Assembly: GCA_913058255.1 (NCBI GenBank)
Contig: CAJXQU010000001.1
Span: forward strand, 566,886 to 605,052
DNA from: an uncultured Pseudomonadota bacterium
GTDB lineage: Bacteria; Pseudomonadota; Gammaproteobacteria; CAJXQU01
Length of the DNA stretch: 38,167 bases
Direction: 5' to 3'
In this document: piece after piece, positions 26,703 through 35,498 of the stretch
Position numbering within the stretch: position 1 is the stretch's first letter
How the letters are laid out: each line of letters starts with the position of its first letter
Notes under the pieces: generated by a model
The model's input: the letters and a program-made list of their open reading frames with translations, nothing else
Databases searched by the model: none
What the model was told of the DNA's origin: nothing
Translations under genes and position numbers: made by a program

Positions 26703-27977
26703 TTAAATAATATAACCACGCTCTTCATGTTCGGCTATATCCAAGCCTTCAGTTTCTTGCTCATGAGAAACACGTATACCTATGGTCTTATCGAGCACTT
26801 TTAATAGGCCCCAACTAATGACGCCGGACCAAACCCCCGTTACGATTACTCCAAGAGCTTGAACTGCAAATTGTGACATCATCGTCATCCCTTCGGCATA
26901 TCCAATACCACCAAGGCTTTCTGCGACAAAAATTCCGGCAAGCAAAGTACCTAAAATACCACCAACACCGTGAACCGGGAATACATCCAAAGAATCATCT
27001 ATTTCGAGTTTACGTTTGATATACTGAGTTGCAAAGTAACAAACTAAACCGGCGCTGACTCCAATAGCAAGTGCGCCTGCCGGGCCAACAAAACCTGCCG
27101 CAGGTGTGATCGTACCGAGACCTGCAACCATCCCTGTGATTATTCCTAGCGCACTCGGTTTGCCGTATTTTAGCCACTCAATCATTATCCACGTTAGGGC
27201 TCCTGCTGAGGCAGAAATATGTGTAACCAGCATCGCCATTCCGGCACTACCATTGGCGGCTAAGGCGCTACCGGCATTAAAGCCAAACCAACCAACCCAC
27301 ATCATTCCTGCACCAGTGACGGCTAAGGTCATATTGTGTGGCGGCATGGCCGTTTTTGGAAAGCCTTTACGATTACCGAGAACAACTGCAGCAACTAAAG
27401 CAGCCACCCCCGCATTAACATGCACAACAGTGCCTCCTGCGAAATCGAGGAGCCCTATTTGTGCGAGCCAACCGCCACCCCAAACCCAGTGACAAACTGG
27501 CGCATAGACTAATAGTAACCATGCAGCACTAAAAATTAATACTGCTGAGAACTTCATTCGTTCAGCGAAAGCGCCGACGATCAATGCGGGGGTTATGATT
27601 GCAAATGTCATCTGAAACATAACAAAAACTGTTTCAGGGATATCGCCATAAAGGGAATCCCAGCCAACACCAGACAATAGTATCTTGCCTGATCCAATAA
27701 AGTCATTGAAGCTCTCTGAAGTACCGAAGGCTAGCCCGTAGCCGGCGACGATCCACAAGACTGAAACTAAACAAGCAATGGAGAAGCATTGCATTAAAAC
27801 AGATAAGACGTTCTTACTTCGAACTAAACCACCATAAAATAAGGCTAGCCCGGGTAATGTCATAAATAAAACAAGAGCGGTTGAGGTTAATATCCATGCT
27901 GTATTAGCATTATTCAACTCGGCAGCAAAACAGAACTCTGGAAACAGAAGAGCCAGAGAAAGTATGGTTTTAAACAT
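26703..27977 (-). CDS. amtB: Ammonium transporter AmtB
   Basis: AmtB is the trimeric inner-membrane channel for ammonium. A cleavable signal peptide (about residues 1-18, ending FCFAA) precedes a normal 11-span channel. Key segments are GLALFYGGLVRSKN, FQMTFAIITPALIVGAFAER, the first pore His in APVCHWVWGGGWL and the second pore His in DVFPVHGVGGILGTLLAGI. Length of 424 residues is normal. It starts about 30 bases after glnK and should be blocked by the unmodified PII trimer when nitrogen is plentiful. Confidence 0.97.
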   Translation of the reverse strand: MFKTILSLALLFPEFCFAAELNNANTAWILTSTALVLFMTLPGLALFYGGLVRSKNVLSVLMQCFSIACLVSVLWIVAGYGLAFGTSESFNDFIGSGKILLSGVGWDSLYGDIPETVFVMFQMTFAIITPALIVGAFAERMKFSAVLIFSAAWLLLVYAPVCHWVWGGGWLAQIGLLDFAGGTVVHVNAGVAALVAAVVLGNRKGFPKTAMPPHNMTLAVTGAGMMWVGWFGFNAGSALAANGSAGMAMLVTHISASAGALTWIMIEWLKYGKPSALGIITGMVAGLGTITPAAGFVGPAGALAIGVSAGLVCYFATQYIKRKLEIDDSLDVFPVHGVGGILGTLLAGIFVAESLGGIGYAEGMTMMSQFAVQALGVIVTGVWSGVISWGLLKVLDKTIGIRVSHEQETEGLDIAEHEERGYII

Positions 27978-28007
27978 TTTGACCTCAATTAATTGTTATT
28001 TAAAATA

Positions 28008-28355
<348 letters not shown>

Positions 28356-28527
28356 TCATTATTATTGATACTCATATTCTTACAGTGATCTGCTTTGGAT
28401 AGTAGCCACAGACATGATGGCCTATTTTGAGTAAAGATGGTGCGAATGTCTAATGATAGTGAACGAAGAGGCTGATCTATTTATGGAGCTTAAAGCAAAA
28501 AAAGACTAGCCTAGAGCAAGTAAATAA

Positions 28528-28552
28528 CTCGCCTTTCAGGACGAAAGGCGAG
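28528..28552 (-). terminator. Terminator after the ferredoxin gene
   Basis: CTCGCCTTTC (28528-28537) and GAAAGGCGAG (28543-28552) form a perfect 10-base-pair stem with a 5-base loop. On the minus strand it is followed by TTATTT, the T-rich tail of an intrinsic terminator, 35 bases after the ferredoxin stop. Confidence 0.85.
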
Positions 28553-28587
28553 CAGGTGAACGTTTTGAGCTAAGGATAAGTTGAGGC

Positions 28588-28911
28588 TTAGCGCTCAAGC
28601 TGGTCGAGTTTGCCTTCTTTATCTTTCCAATCATCAGCACCTTCAAGAGGCTCTTTAGCTTCGTTAATGACGGGCCATTCTCGGCTCAGTTCTGCATTTA
28701 GCTCAAGGAATTTTTCTTCACCTTCAGCAAGATCATCCTCAGATTTGATCGCCTCAATCGGACATTCAGGTTCGCATAACGTGCAATCAATGCATTCGTC
28801 TGGATCAATGACCAAAAAATTAGGGCCTTCATGGAAGCAGTCTACAGGGCAGACTTCTACACAGTCAGTGTATTTACACTTAATGCAACTTTCTGTTACT
28901 ACGAATGTCAT
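28588..28911 (-). CDS. fdxA: Seven-iron ferredoxin FdxA
   Basis: A small 3Fe-4S/4Fe-4S electron carrier. The nine cysteines match Azotobacter ferredoxin I with a one-residue shift: Cys9, Cys17 and Cys50 for the 3Fe cluster, Cys21, Cys40, Cys43 and Cys46 for the 4Fe cluster, Cys12 and Cys25 free. The signature [13 protein letters not shown] is present. The C-terminal extension (about residues 58-107) is acidic, as in the family. It is a single gene with its own terminator; FdxA is essential or stress-linked in several gammaproteobacteria. Confidence 0.95.
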   Translation of the reverse strand: MTFVVTESCIKCKYTDCVEVCPVDCFHEGPNFLVIDPDECIDCTLCEPECPIEAIKSEDDLAEGEEKFLELNAELSREWPVINEAKEPLEGADDWKDKEGKLDQLER

Positions 28912-29738
28912 GGGACAAATTACCTATTCAAAACTTTAAAGTAGATCATTATAACGTTGAACGACTACATTATTCGATAGAAAATCTAAAAAAAGTAGCA
29001 ATATTGATCGATCTCAAAGATTTTTTTGCAAAATCTAGGTCTAACGTATTTTCATTCTCATTTAGAACGTTACAACATCAAAGTTAGTAAATGACTAAAC
29101 TCTCGATTAAAAAATAATTTCTTGGGATGATTTTTAGAGGGAAGTTTACTTTTACAGGCGTAAAGATTGGTTTTTGACCGTATAGCGGGATACCGGACAA
29201 TCATTTCAAAATCACATTGAAAATGATGAAAATGATGAAAATGCGAATGTTGATCGTCTAAGAGTTTCTTTTGAGCATTTATTGGATAATGTCTAATGAG
29301 CGACATTACGTTATTCAATGAATAAAATCACTTTTACTGTTTCTGCAAAGCAAATATTTACTTTGTGGTTATTCTAAATTTGTTCGACTTCAATTAACGA
29401 TCTATTTGTATGTGACCAAATAGTAGCCAGATCGAAAGGATTTATGGAGTATGCGATCAACTCAAACCATGAAAGCAATATGTAAGTAAGAAGGCAATTT
29501 GAATTTGTTTAATTCATTTTCTATTTTCTTATGTGAGGATTCTACAGATATAAATAAGCTTTTGTATCCAAAGAAAATAGTAAATTTTAAATATCATAAA
29601 AAGCAATACTTTGAACTTTTAATTTATGCCTTAGTCATATCCTTCGTGATGGCGCTGAAAGGGTTTGTAAATAGATGATAAGAGACTGGCCCCAACTCAC
29701 TTATAAAATTACATCTAACAATATATAGGTAACTACCA
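28912..29738. other. Gene-free AT-rich stretch between fdxA and the bufferin genes
   Basis: No convincing gene lies in these 827 bases. It must hold the promoters of fdxA (right to left) and of the bufA-like gene (left to right). Visible items are three tandem 9-base units (next entry) and an imperfect CCGGTAT-type hairpin near 29180-29197. A TTGAAC with a possible TCATAT about 17 bases later, near 29610-29640, could be a sigma-70 promoter for bufA; I rate this weak. I saw no obvious copper-regulator operator. Confidence 0.6.
29219..29245 (+). repeat. Three tandem 9-base units
   Basis: GAAAATGAT occurs twice in direct succession, followed by GAAAATGCG. On the minus strand this makes a His/Phe-rich stretch in an otherwise unremarkable reading frame. 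It may be a slippage-prone tract or a regulatory spacer. Confidence 0.8.
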
Positions 29739-29999
29739 ATGAAAAAACTAAACGTAACGGGATCTCTTCTAGCGGTTGCAGCAGCAACATTGATCACTGC
29801 AGGCTGCGCGACTCCAACAGCCAGTACATCTGAGGCATCAACAGCAAAAGTTCACTGTAATGGCATTAACGAATGCAAAGGCCATGGTGCATGTGGCTCG
29901 GATTCGAATAGTTGTGCTGGACAGAATGCTTGTAAAGGACAAGGTTTTATAGAGTTAACAACTGACGAGTGCAAAGCTCAAGGCGGTACCGTCGGCTAA
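29739..29999 (+). CDS. bufA2: Bufferin-type RiPP precursor peptide (BufA2-like)
   Basis: This 86-residue peptide has an N-terminal signal (residues 1-22; the ITAGC end is only a weak lipobox) and a Cys-rich core. The core cysteines are Cys40, Cys46, Cys52, Cys59, Cys65 and Cys78, in the pattern HCNGINECKGHGACG, SCAGQNACKGQGF and DECKAQGG. This is the BufA2-type bufferin layout. Bufferins are ribosomal peptides whose Cys residues are modified by a DUF692/DUF2063 enzyme pair to bind copper in the periplasm. The enzyme genes follow directly. AGGTAA lies about 8 bases before the ATG. A Ser/Thr-rich spacer (25-37) separates signal and core. Confidence 0.88.
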   Translation: MKKLNVTGSLLAVAAATLITAGCATPTASTSEASTAKVHCNGINECKGHGACGSDSNSCAGQNACKGQGFIELTTDECKAQGGTVG

Positions 30000-30006
30000 A
30001 TTGAGT

Positions 30007-30043
30007 AAACGGGTTGGTTAGAATGAGATTCCTCAACCCGTTT
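30007..30043 (+). promoter_or_regulatory. Stem-loop between bufA and bufB (attenuator-like)
   Basis: AAACGGGTTG (30007-30016) pairs perfectly with CAACCCGTTT (30034-30043), and an inner GAAT/ATTC stem closes a three-base loop. It begins 8 bases after the bufA stop and the enzyme gene starts 10 bases after it. The T-run is short (TTT), so it most likely lets part of transcription through, or protects the 3' end of bufA mRNA. Confidence 0.75.
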
Positions 30044-30052
30044 AATTGAAAA

Positions 30053-30916
30053 ATGACTTGTCACTATAAAGATACGGATCAAAATACTCTTGAATATTTA
30101 GGTTTTGGTTTAGGCCTAAGAACCAAACACTACAAAACCATCATTGAAGAAAAACCACCGATAGATTGGTTTGAAATTTTAACTGAAAATTATTTAGTTC
30201 CCGGTGGAAAACCATTACATTATCTTCATAAAATTTGTAACGATTATCCTGTTGTTATGCATGGGGTTTCGTTATCGATAGGCTCCGTTGATGCTCTCGA
30301 CAAACAATATCTTTCTCAAGTAAAAAATCTGGCTGACCAGGTCGAAGCAAAATGGATTTCTGATCATCTTTGTTGGACAGGAATGTCAGGGAAGAATCTG
30401 CATGATCTCATGCCACTGCCTTACACCGAGGAAGCACTTGCTCACGTGGTTACGAGAATTGGTCAGGTACAAGAAATTTTAGGAAGACAGCTCCTAATTG
30501 AAAACCCATCAAGCTATCTTGAATTTAAACAATCGACAATGAGCGAGTGGACATTTATGCAAGCAATGGCCGAGCAAGCCGGTTGTTTGATCCTACTAGA
30601 CATTAATAATGTTTATGTTAGCAGTGTAAACCATAGCTTTGATCCGGTGACATATATAAATTCAATCCCTGTGGATCGAGTACAACAGATCCACCTTGCA
30701 GGCCATTTAAATTTAGGCACGCATATTATTGATACTCACGATCAACCGATAATCGATCCCGTATGGGAGTTATATGAGGTCGCGGTGAAGCGCTTCGGAA
30801 AAGTATCCACCATGATCGAACGTGACGATAACATTCCTCCTTTGAAAGAATTACAAAGAGAACTTGCTCAAGCCAAAGGCATTTCTGACCGAGTACTTGG
30901 TGCGATGTCGGCATGA
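30053..30916 (+). CDS. bufB: DUF692 multinuclear iron enzyme (BufB/MbnB-like)
   Basis: DUF692 enzymes are TIM barrels with two or three irons that modify Cys in peptide substrates; MbnB makes the oxazolone/thioamide of methanobactin. The metal-ligand segments are visible: WFEILTENYL, VVMHGVSLSIG, WISDHLCW, LLIENPSSYL, LLDINNVYVSSVNH, IHLAGH, IDTHDQP and TMIERDDNIPP. Length of 287 residues is normal. Its stop overlaps the start of the DUF2063 gene (ATGA), so the pair is coupled. The ribosome site is poor, which fits lower expression than the peptide. Function is from family knowledge; the exact product is inferred. Confidence 0.93.
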   Translation: MTCHYKDTDQNTLEYLGFGLGLRTKHYKTIIEEKPPIDWFEILTENYLVPGGKPLHYLHKICNDYPVVMHGVSLSIGSVDALDKQYLSQVKNLADQVEAKWISDHLCWTGMSGKNLHDLMPLPYTEEALAHVVTRIGQVQEILGRQLLIENPSSYLEFKQSTMSEWTFMQAMAEQAGCLILLDINNVYVSSVNHSFDPVTYINSIPVDRVQQIHLAGHLNLGTHIIDTHDQPIIDPVWELYEVAVKRFGKVSTMIERDDNIPPLKELQRELAQAKGISDRVLGAMSA

Positions 30917-31689
30917 GCGAACTTGAATATCTGCAAAAAAACTTCCAAAACTTGGTAGAGGAAGGGGGCGAGGACTTTAAGCAGAATGTTGTTGGAGATT
31001 CAAAAGAATTTATCAACACGCGAATAGCTATTTATTATGATGGTTATCGGCTGCGTCTGGCAGGTGTGCTTATGGCCGACTACCCAGGCTTACATACATT
31101 GATGGGAGACGAGCAATTTGAAACGCTTTGTCAAAAATACATAAAAGCCTACCCATCAGATCATTTTTCAGCGCGTTACTTTGGCCGTTTCATGTTACCG
31201 TTCTTGAGCACAGTCTCACCCTACAAAGAGCAGCCAATGTTAGCTGACATGGCGAGTTTTGAGTGGATGGTTGGTGAAGTATTAGATGCGGAGGATGCGG
31301 ATCTGTTTAGTTTAGAGCAGTTGCAAGATATATCCCCAGCTCGTTGGCCAACGTTGACCATCAGCTTACATCCATCATATAGAGAAGCTCCGCTGACATG
31401 GAATGCTCCAAAATTTTGGACTGAAGTCAAAGCCGAAAAAAATCCTGATTTACCGACGAAGTACTCAGAGCCGGTCAATTGGATTTTATGGAGAAAAGGC
31501 GTTGAGGTTTATTTTCGATCTCTAAAAAAAGATGAAGCTTGGGTACTTCAAGCTGTTCTCGAAGGCCATAATTTTTCTGAAATCTGTGAAGGGCTTTGTG
31601 AATGGGTTGAGGTAGAGGAAGTCGCCGCGCGTGTAGTAGGATTTCTACAAAATTGGCTGCTTGATGAAATGATTACATCCGTCGACTAA
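30913..31689 (+). CDS. bufC: DUF2063 partner protein (BufC/MbnC-like)
   Basis: DUF2063 proteins pair with DUF692 enzymes and present the precursor peptide. The N-terminal DUF2063 domain (about residues 1-95) shows RIAIYYDGYRLRLAGVLMADYPGL, then KYIKAYPSDHFSARYFGRFM. The C-terminal part (about 170-258) has EPVNWILWRKGVEVYFRSL and a winged-helix-like end, as in the family. It overlaps bufB by four bases. No DoxX-type membrane gene (often BufD) follows: the next gene is a convergent transporter. Confidence 0.92.
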   Translation: MSELEYLQKNFQNLVEEGGEDFKQNVVGDSKEFINTRIAIYYDGYRLRLAGVLMADYPGLHTLMGDEQFETLCQKYIKAYPSDHFSARYFGRFMLPFLSTVSPYKEQPMLADMASFEWMVGEVLDAEDADLFSLEQLQDISPARWPTLTISLHPSYREAPLTWNAPKFWTEVKAEKNPDLPTKYSEPVNWILWRKGVEVYFRSLKKDEAWVLQAVLEGHNFSEICEGLCEWVEVEEVAARVVGFLQNWLLDEMITSVD

Positions 31690-31856
31690 TGTAGATAAGG
31701 AGTAAGTCATTTTTCGATTTCCTAGCCATTAGGTAAATTGCTCTAATCAAAAACAACCACTATTTTTGATGGTGATCAATACAAGATAATGCCTTACATT
31801 AATTAATTTCATCACATATAAAATACTGATTTTTAGAGTTAATTACCTTGGCAATG

Positions 31857-32720
31857 TCAGGAGATTTTTTCTTCACTAGATACAAAATAACGTTTACCAA
31901 GGATCACTATTAGAACGCCGCCAAGTACTAAGCAAGAAGAGAAAGCTAGATGGAGAGTAATCTCTTCATGCGTAAAAATAACACCACCGAAAGCAGCAAT
32001 TATGGGAGCGAATAGTTGGATCACAGCGGCTTGCGTGACTGACAGCGCAGGTAGTGCGACATACCAGATCGAATAACCTAAACCCGAGCAAACCGCCCCA
32101 GAAAGGATTGCAATAAGGACTCCTTCTGAGCTGATATGAGCATCTTGAAGTGCAAACATGATCAATATTACGAGCAGTGGTGAGGTTCTTAAAAAATTAT
32201 AAGCCGTGTCACTTAGCGGATTATTTGATCCTCTTCCACTGAGCGTATAAAAAGCCCATGCAATACCTGCAATCATCATTAGAATAAAGCCAGTTAACGA
32301 TGGTGTGGTGAGACTCGGGGTTACCAAATAAACAATCCCTGAAAAGGCTAGCAGCAAGCCTACCCATTCAACGTTATGCAGCTTACTTCCAGTGATAATA
32401 CTCACGACGATCATCATAATTTGAACAGATCCAAATAGAATTAACGCACCCGTGGCCGTGTCTAAAGAGATGTAGGCATATGAGAAGGTTAAAGCATAAA
32501 TAAATAACATCAGGGCTGCAGACCAACTACCTTTCGAGGTTGACTCACTATTCTTACGAGAGATACTAACAAGCGCCATCAACACGACAATCCCAGATAG
32601 CAAACGTATGCTCGTAAAGCTTGCTGCATCGATTGTATTTTCACCTAAAGCTAAACGACAGAGCACAGAATTTCCTGCAAATGCCAAGAGAGCGAAAATC
32701 GTGCACAGAGTGATTTTCAT
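31857..32720 (-). CDS. EamA/DMT-family transporter
   Basis: This integral membrane protein has about ten hydrophobic segments in two EamA repeats (about residues 1-130 and 140-280), with conserved GNSVLCRLAL at the start and AWAFYTLSGRGS at the start of the second repeat. Family members export metabolites such as amino acids; the substrate cannot be told here. It ends about 170 bases from bufC, convergent. A link to the bufferin genes is not supported. Confidence 0.85.
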   Translation of the reverse strand: MKITLCTIFALLAFAGNSVLCRLALGENTIDAASFTSIRLLSGIVVLMALVSISRKNSESTSKGSWSAALMLFIYALTFSYAYISLDTATGALILFGSVQIMMIVVSIITGSKLHNVEWVGLLLAFSGIVYLVTPSLTTPSLTGFILMMIAGIAWAFYTLSGRGSNNPLSDTAYNFLRTSPLLVILIMFALQDAHISSEGVLIAILSGAVCSGLGYSIWYVALPALSVTQAAVIQLFAPIIAAFGGVIFTHEEITLHLAFSSCLVLGGVLIVILGKRYFVSSEEKIS

Positions 32721-33012
32721 TGAAAGCTTACCTATAATAAAGTTGAAACTAACAACTTATTTGAAATCTTTTTGACTACTTTGACCTTGTTGTAAATACA
32801 ACATAATTTCAACTAAGTTCATTGCTATCATGATTTTATTTATCTTTGGCTCAAGCCTTTCTTTTAATTTCTTTTCTTAGTAAAGCGATTAAACCGTTAT
32901 CAATGTTATTTTTTAGCGGATGCAGAAAACCTGATCCGCTGGAAAGATTATATTTTGCGAGAAGGCTATTGAGAATAATGTTTGTTTTCCTCTCTTTGTA
33001 ACGGATGAGTAG

Positions 33013-33306
33013 CTACTCGGCAGGCTTTTGGCTTCGATGCCCAGGTTTTGCTAGAATTTCCAAATAAAAAGATTCTTGTTGGTTTTCCTCCGCCTCCGAG
33101 ATATATTTATTAATTTCTGAGAGATGGATCACCTTACCGCTTGTTTCATCATCACCGAACTTGCAGTCAAAATCCCAAAAATCGACATCTTCTGGAAGCG
33201 TTTTATTACGTTCTCGTTTTATATATCTTTTAACTTCATGCTTTATCGCATCAACAAGTCTTGGAACTTTGATTTTAGGGTGGGTTAATTTAAACGTTTT
33301 TTTCAT
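33013..33306 (-). CDS. DUF6172 family small protein
   Basis: The block MKKTFKLTHPKIKVPRLVDA, then KRYIKRERNK, DVDFWDFDCKFG and FYLEILAKPG match the DUF6172 family of short cytoplasmic proteins of unknown function. I start at ATG 33306, the family start. An in-frame ATG 16 codons earlier is not supported, while GGAATT lies before the chosen one. This gives 97 residues. The gene stands alone in a region poor in genes. Confidence 0.75.
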   Translation of the reverse strand: MKKTFKLTHPKIKVPRLVDAIKHEVKRYIKRERNKTLPEDVDFWDFDCKFGDDETSGKVIHLSEINKYISEAEENQQESFYLEILAKPGHRSQKPAE

Positions 33307-33722
33307 AGTAATTCCATAAAGTGTAGTGGGTGTTTTTGAATACAAATACTTCAATTGTTGTCTGGCTTGAATATGGGGAGTTTAATAAATCATATCGACA
33401 TAAAAAATAACAGGCTAACCATAAGCCATCTGACATTCAAGGTTGAATTAAAACATAATAAAATGGACATGTTCATACGCTTCTTTCAGGGAACATGACA
33501 ATGATGAGCTATTGGTAATGCGGATAAAAACGCTAACACATATTATATCATACGCTAAGCTACGGCCCGAAGTCTCATCAGAATTATCAGCCTTGATTAA
33601 ACAATAACCTTCATATAGGCCAAGGTCTCGAGGAAATGCCCCTTTATTTATAATCTGTGCACAGAATTACTAAATAATAGGCTTGGAAGGTTTGATATGA
33701 GTGGCTAATCACTGCAATAGGG
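33307..33722. other. Intergenic stretch without a gene
   Basis: No reading frame or RNA gene is convincing here. A 7-base inverted repeat, CATGTTC at 33468-33474 and GAACATG at 33491-33497, could be an operator half-site pair or chance. The 292 bases between the transporter start (32720) and the DUF6172 stop are likewise featureless. Confidence 0.5.
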
Positions 33723-34109
33723 TTAGTTTGGATAAGGTGAAAACTCAATAGATACATTCAGCATATGACATAAGCCCAGCATTTCCGTCGTTAGATGGAC
33801 TGAAGGTGAAAACTCATTTGCTGCATCCACTCCACAACCAATGTCGATAACGCAGCTCACATCCAAGGATTTGAGCTCAGTGAAAAACGGTTCATTACGT
33901 GTTAAAAATGTATGAACTTCAATCAAGTTATCAGTTGGGTTCTCTGTTTCAGAAACGATCGCATCAAACCCTGAATCACTATTTGGATTGCCTAAAATAT
34001 CAGGTTCACCTTTTAGAAAAGGTTGCACCTGAACCGACAACGGATGCTTTTGAAGAAAAGCACCAACATCAAACTCATCTCCCAAAACTCTTAATACAGC
34101 ATCTAACAC
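33723..34109 (-). CDS. Small hypothetical protein, DUF4279-like
   Basis: The 128-residue soluble protein begins VLRVLGDEFDVGAFLQKHP and ends with a strand-helix-strand LDVSCVIDIGCGVDA, LTTEMLGLCHMLNVSIEFS. This alternation resembles DUF4279 proteins, which are often found as orphan or immunity-like genes. I regard the match as tentative. The start is GTG, with GAGGA about 9 bases upstream. It lies between the DUF6172 gene and a divergent ParB-like gene, so it fits an accessory region. Confidence 0.6.
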   Translation of the reverse strand: MLDAVLRVLGDEFDVGAFLQKHPLSVQVQPFLKGEPDILGNPNSDSGFDAIVSETENPTDNLIEVHTFLTRNEPFFTELKSLDVSCVIDIGCGVDAANEFSPSVHLTTEMLGLCHMLNVSIEFSPYPN

Positions 34110-34339
34110 TCGGACTATCCTCGCTTGTTTAATAAAACATCATCATTCTTGAAAGGAGAAGTGTAACCTGACAAAGGTAAATTTGATTGTCTTTAATCTA
34201 TTTCCGTTTGTTGGTATTAAACAAGAATTGAAGGCATGTAATGGTTTCCCTCAAGTTCGTTATAGTCAATAGTAAAACCGCTGTTGAACCATTGGATAAA
34301 TTCCCTACAATAGCGATCTGAAAAATAAGGGGTGCAGTA

Positions 34340-35230
34340 GTGGAATTAGCAACACGTAAATTATCTGAAATAGAAAGAAACAGCAAATACTTGAGGGTTG
34401 ATACGGATGTAGAAATGCTCAAAAAAAGTATCGAAAATGTAGGATTGATTAATCCATTAACGGTAAATAAAAACAATGAACTGCTAGCCGGGGCTAGACG
34501 TTTTCAGGCGGTGACCGAACTAGGCTGGTCTGAAGTGGATGTCCATATCGTGGATAGAGATCTATTGGAGCAGGAGCTAATCTCCATTGATGAGAATTTA
34601 GTACGAACCCCATTGAATAATTTAGAATTAGAGAAGTGCTTAAATCGCGGACGAGAGATTTATGAGCAGATAAACCCCGGGACTTTAAAGGTTAACTTCT
34701 CAACCAAAGAGCTAAGTCCAGAAGAAAAAAACAAACAGCAAGCTCAGGAAGATAAAGATAATGACTCTTTCGCCGCGATCACTGCGGAGAAGACTGGTTT
34801 GTCTAAAGCCGTCATCAAAAGTGCGATTAAGCGTGATGAGCTTGCATCAGACTCAGTTAAAAAAGCACGTGGTGCGGGGGAGTTAAACGCAACTCAAACC
34901 AATGTCATCATTGAGCTTGATAAAGAAATACAGGAAGCAGTGCTGCCGCTAATTACGGATAAAACAGTTAAAGAAACAAGAGAGATTATAAAAGCCGTGA
35001 AAGAGGGCGGAATAGAGGCTGCAAAAGAAGAAAGTGAAAATATCGTTCCTCTTCCTCAAGAATATAAGCTGCTCAAAAGTCCTTTAAAACGGGTCAGTAA
35101 GAACCTATCTCGAATTTTAGTGGAAGGTTTGAAATATGAAGGGCCTGAAAAAGAGCAGATAAACAAAGAGATGTTTGAACTTAAAGAGCAGCTTGATAAT
35201 TATTTTAAGATGGTAAACGGAGATGAGTAG
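34340..35230 (+). CDS. Orphan ParB-like nuclease-domain protein
   Basis: Residues 1-90 form a ParB/Srx-type N-terminal domain with the motif ELLAGARRFQAVTELGW (GARR at 51-54) that in ParB binds and hydrolyses CTP. A central helical region (about 95-200) with helix-turn-helix character (AITAEKTGLSKAVIKSAIKR) follows, and a charged C-terminal coil (about 235-296). The start is a GTG with AAGGGG about 8 bases before it. No ParA gene is next to it. Such orphan ParB proteins occur on plasmids, phages and mobile islands and may be repressors. Role unknown. Confidence 0.8.
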   Translation: MELATRKLSEIERNSKYLRVDTDVEMLKKSIENVGLINPLTVNKNNELLAGARRFQAVTELGWSEVDVHIVDRDLLEQELISIDENLVRTPLNNLELEKCLNRGREIYEQINPGTLKVNFSTKELSPEEKNKQQAQEDKDNDSFAAITAEKTGLSKAVIKSAIKRDELASDSVKKARGAGELNATQTNVIIELDKEIQEAVLPLITDKTVKETREIIKAVKEGGIEAAKEESENIVPLPQEYKLLKSPLKRVSKNLSRILVEGLKYEGPEKEQINKEMFELKEQLDNYFKMVNGDE

Positions 35231-35263
35231 TCGTAAATAATATGAAGAGAACAGTCAGTTTGA

Positions 35264-35456
35264 ATTTCTAATGAAAATACCAAGAGGTTAATTATTCAAC
35301 AGTACTTTCCTAAGGGCACAGGCTTTAGTAGGCATCTCTGATGAACAGCTTCAGTATGTGATCGGTAGGTTGAATAATTATCCTATAAAAACACGGGGAG
35401 ATCGTTCTTCTAATGAATTTTTTAGAAGGCTTCGGGTTGATTTACTCGAGGTTTAA
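35264..35456 (+). pseudogene. IS30-family transposase C-terminal remnant, frameshifted
   Basis: Two frames together match the C-terminal end of IS30-family transposases: ENTKRLIIQQYFPKGTGFSR (like ENTNGLIRQYFPKGT) from 35273, then after a +1 shift near 35333, SDEQLQYVIGRLNNYPIKTR to the TAA at 35454. The first frame stops at 35339. Just after it, the sequence from 35460, GGCACTTATTATTACGAAAC, resembles an IS30-type right inverted repeat. The rest of the element is missing, so it is dead. Confidence 0.75.
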
Positions 35457-35498
35457 TTTAATGGCACTTATTATTACGAAACCACGGTTCACTTCGAG

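Noticed and set aside
29070-29318. Minus-strand open frame with a His/Phe-rich stretch, upstream of the bufferin genes, tempting as a metal-binding peptide.
   Set aside because: The His-rich part comes only from the tandem 9-base repeat. It has no ribosome site, signal peptide or family motif that I can see.
29757-29810. Lipoprotein assignment for the bufferin precursor because of a Cys at residue 23.
   Set aside because: The position three residues before the Cys is Thr rather than Leu, so the lipobox is weak; plain signal-peptidase cleavage is as likely.
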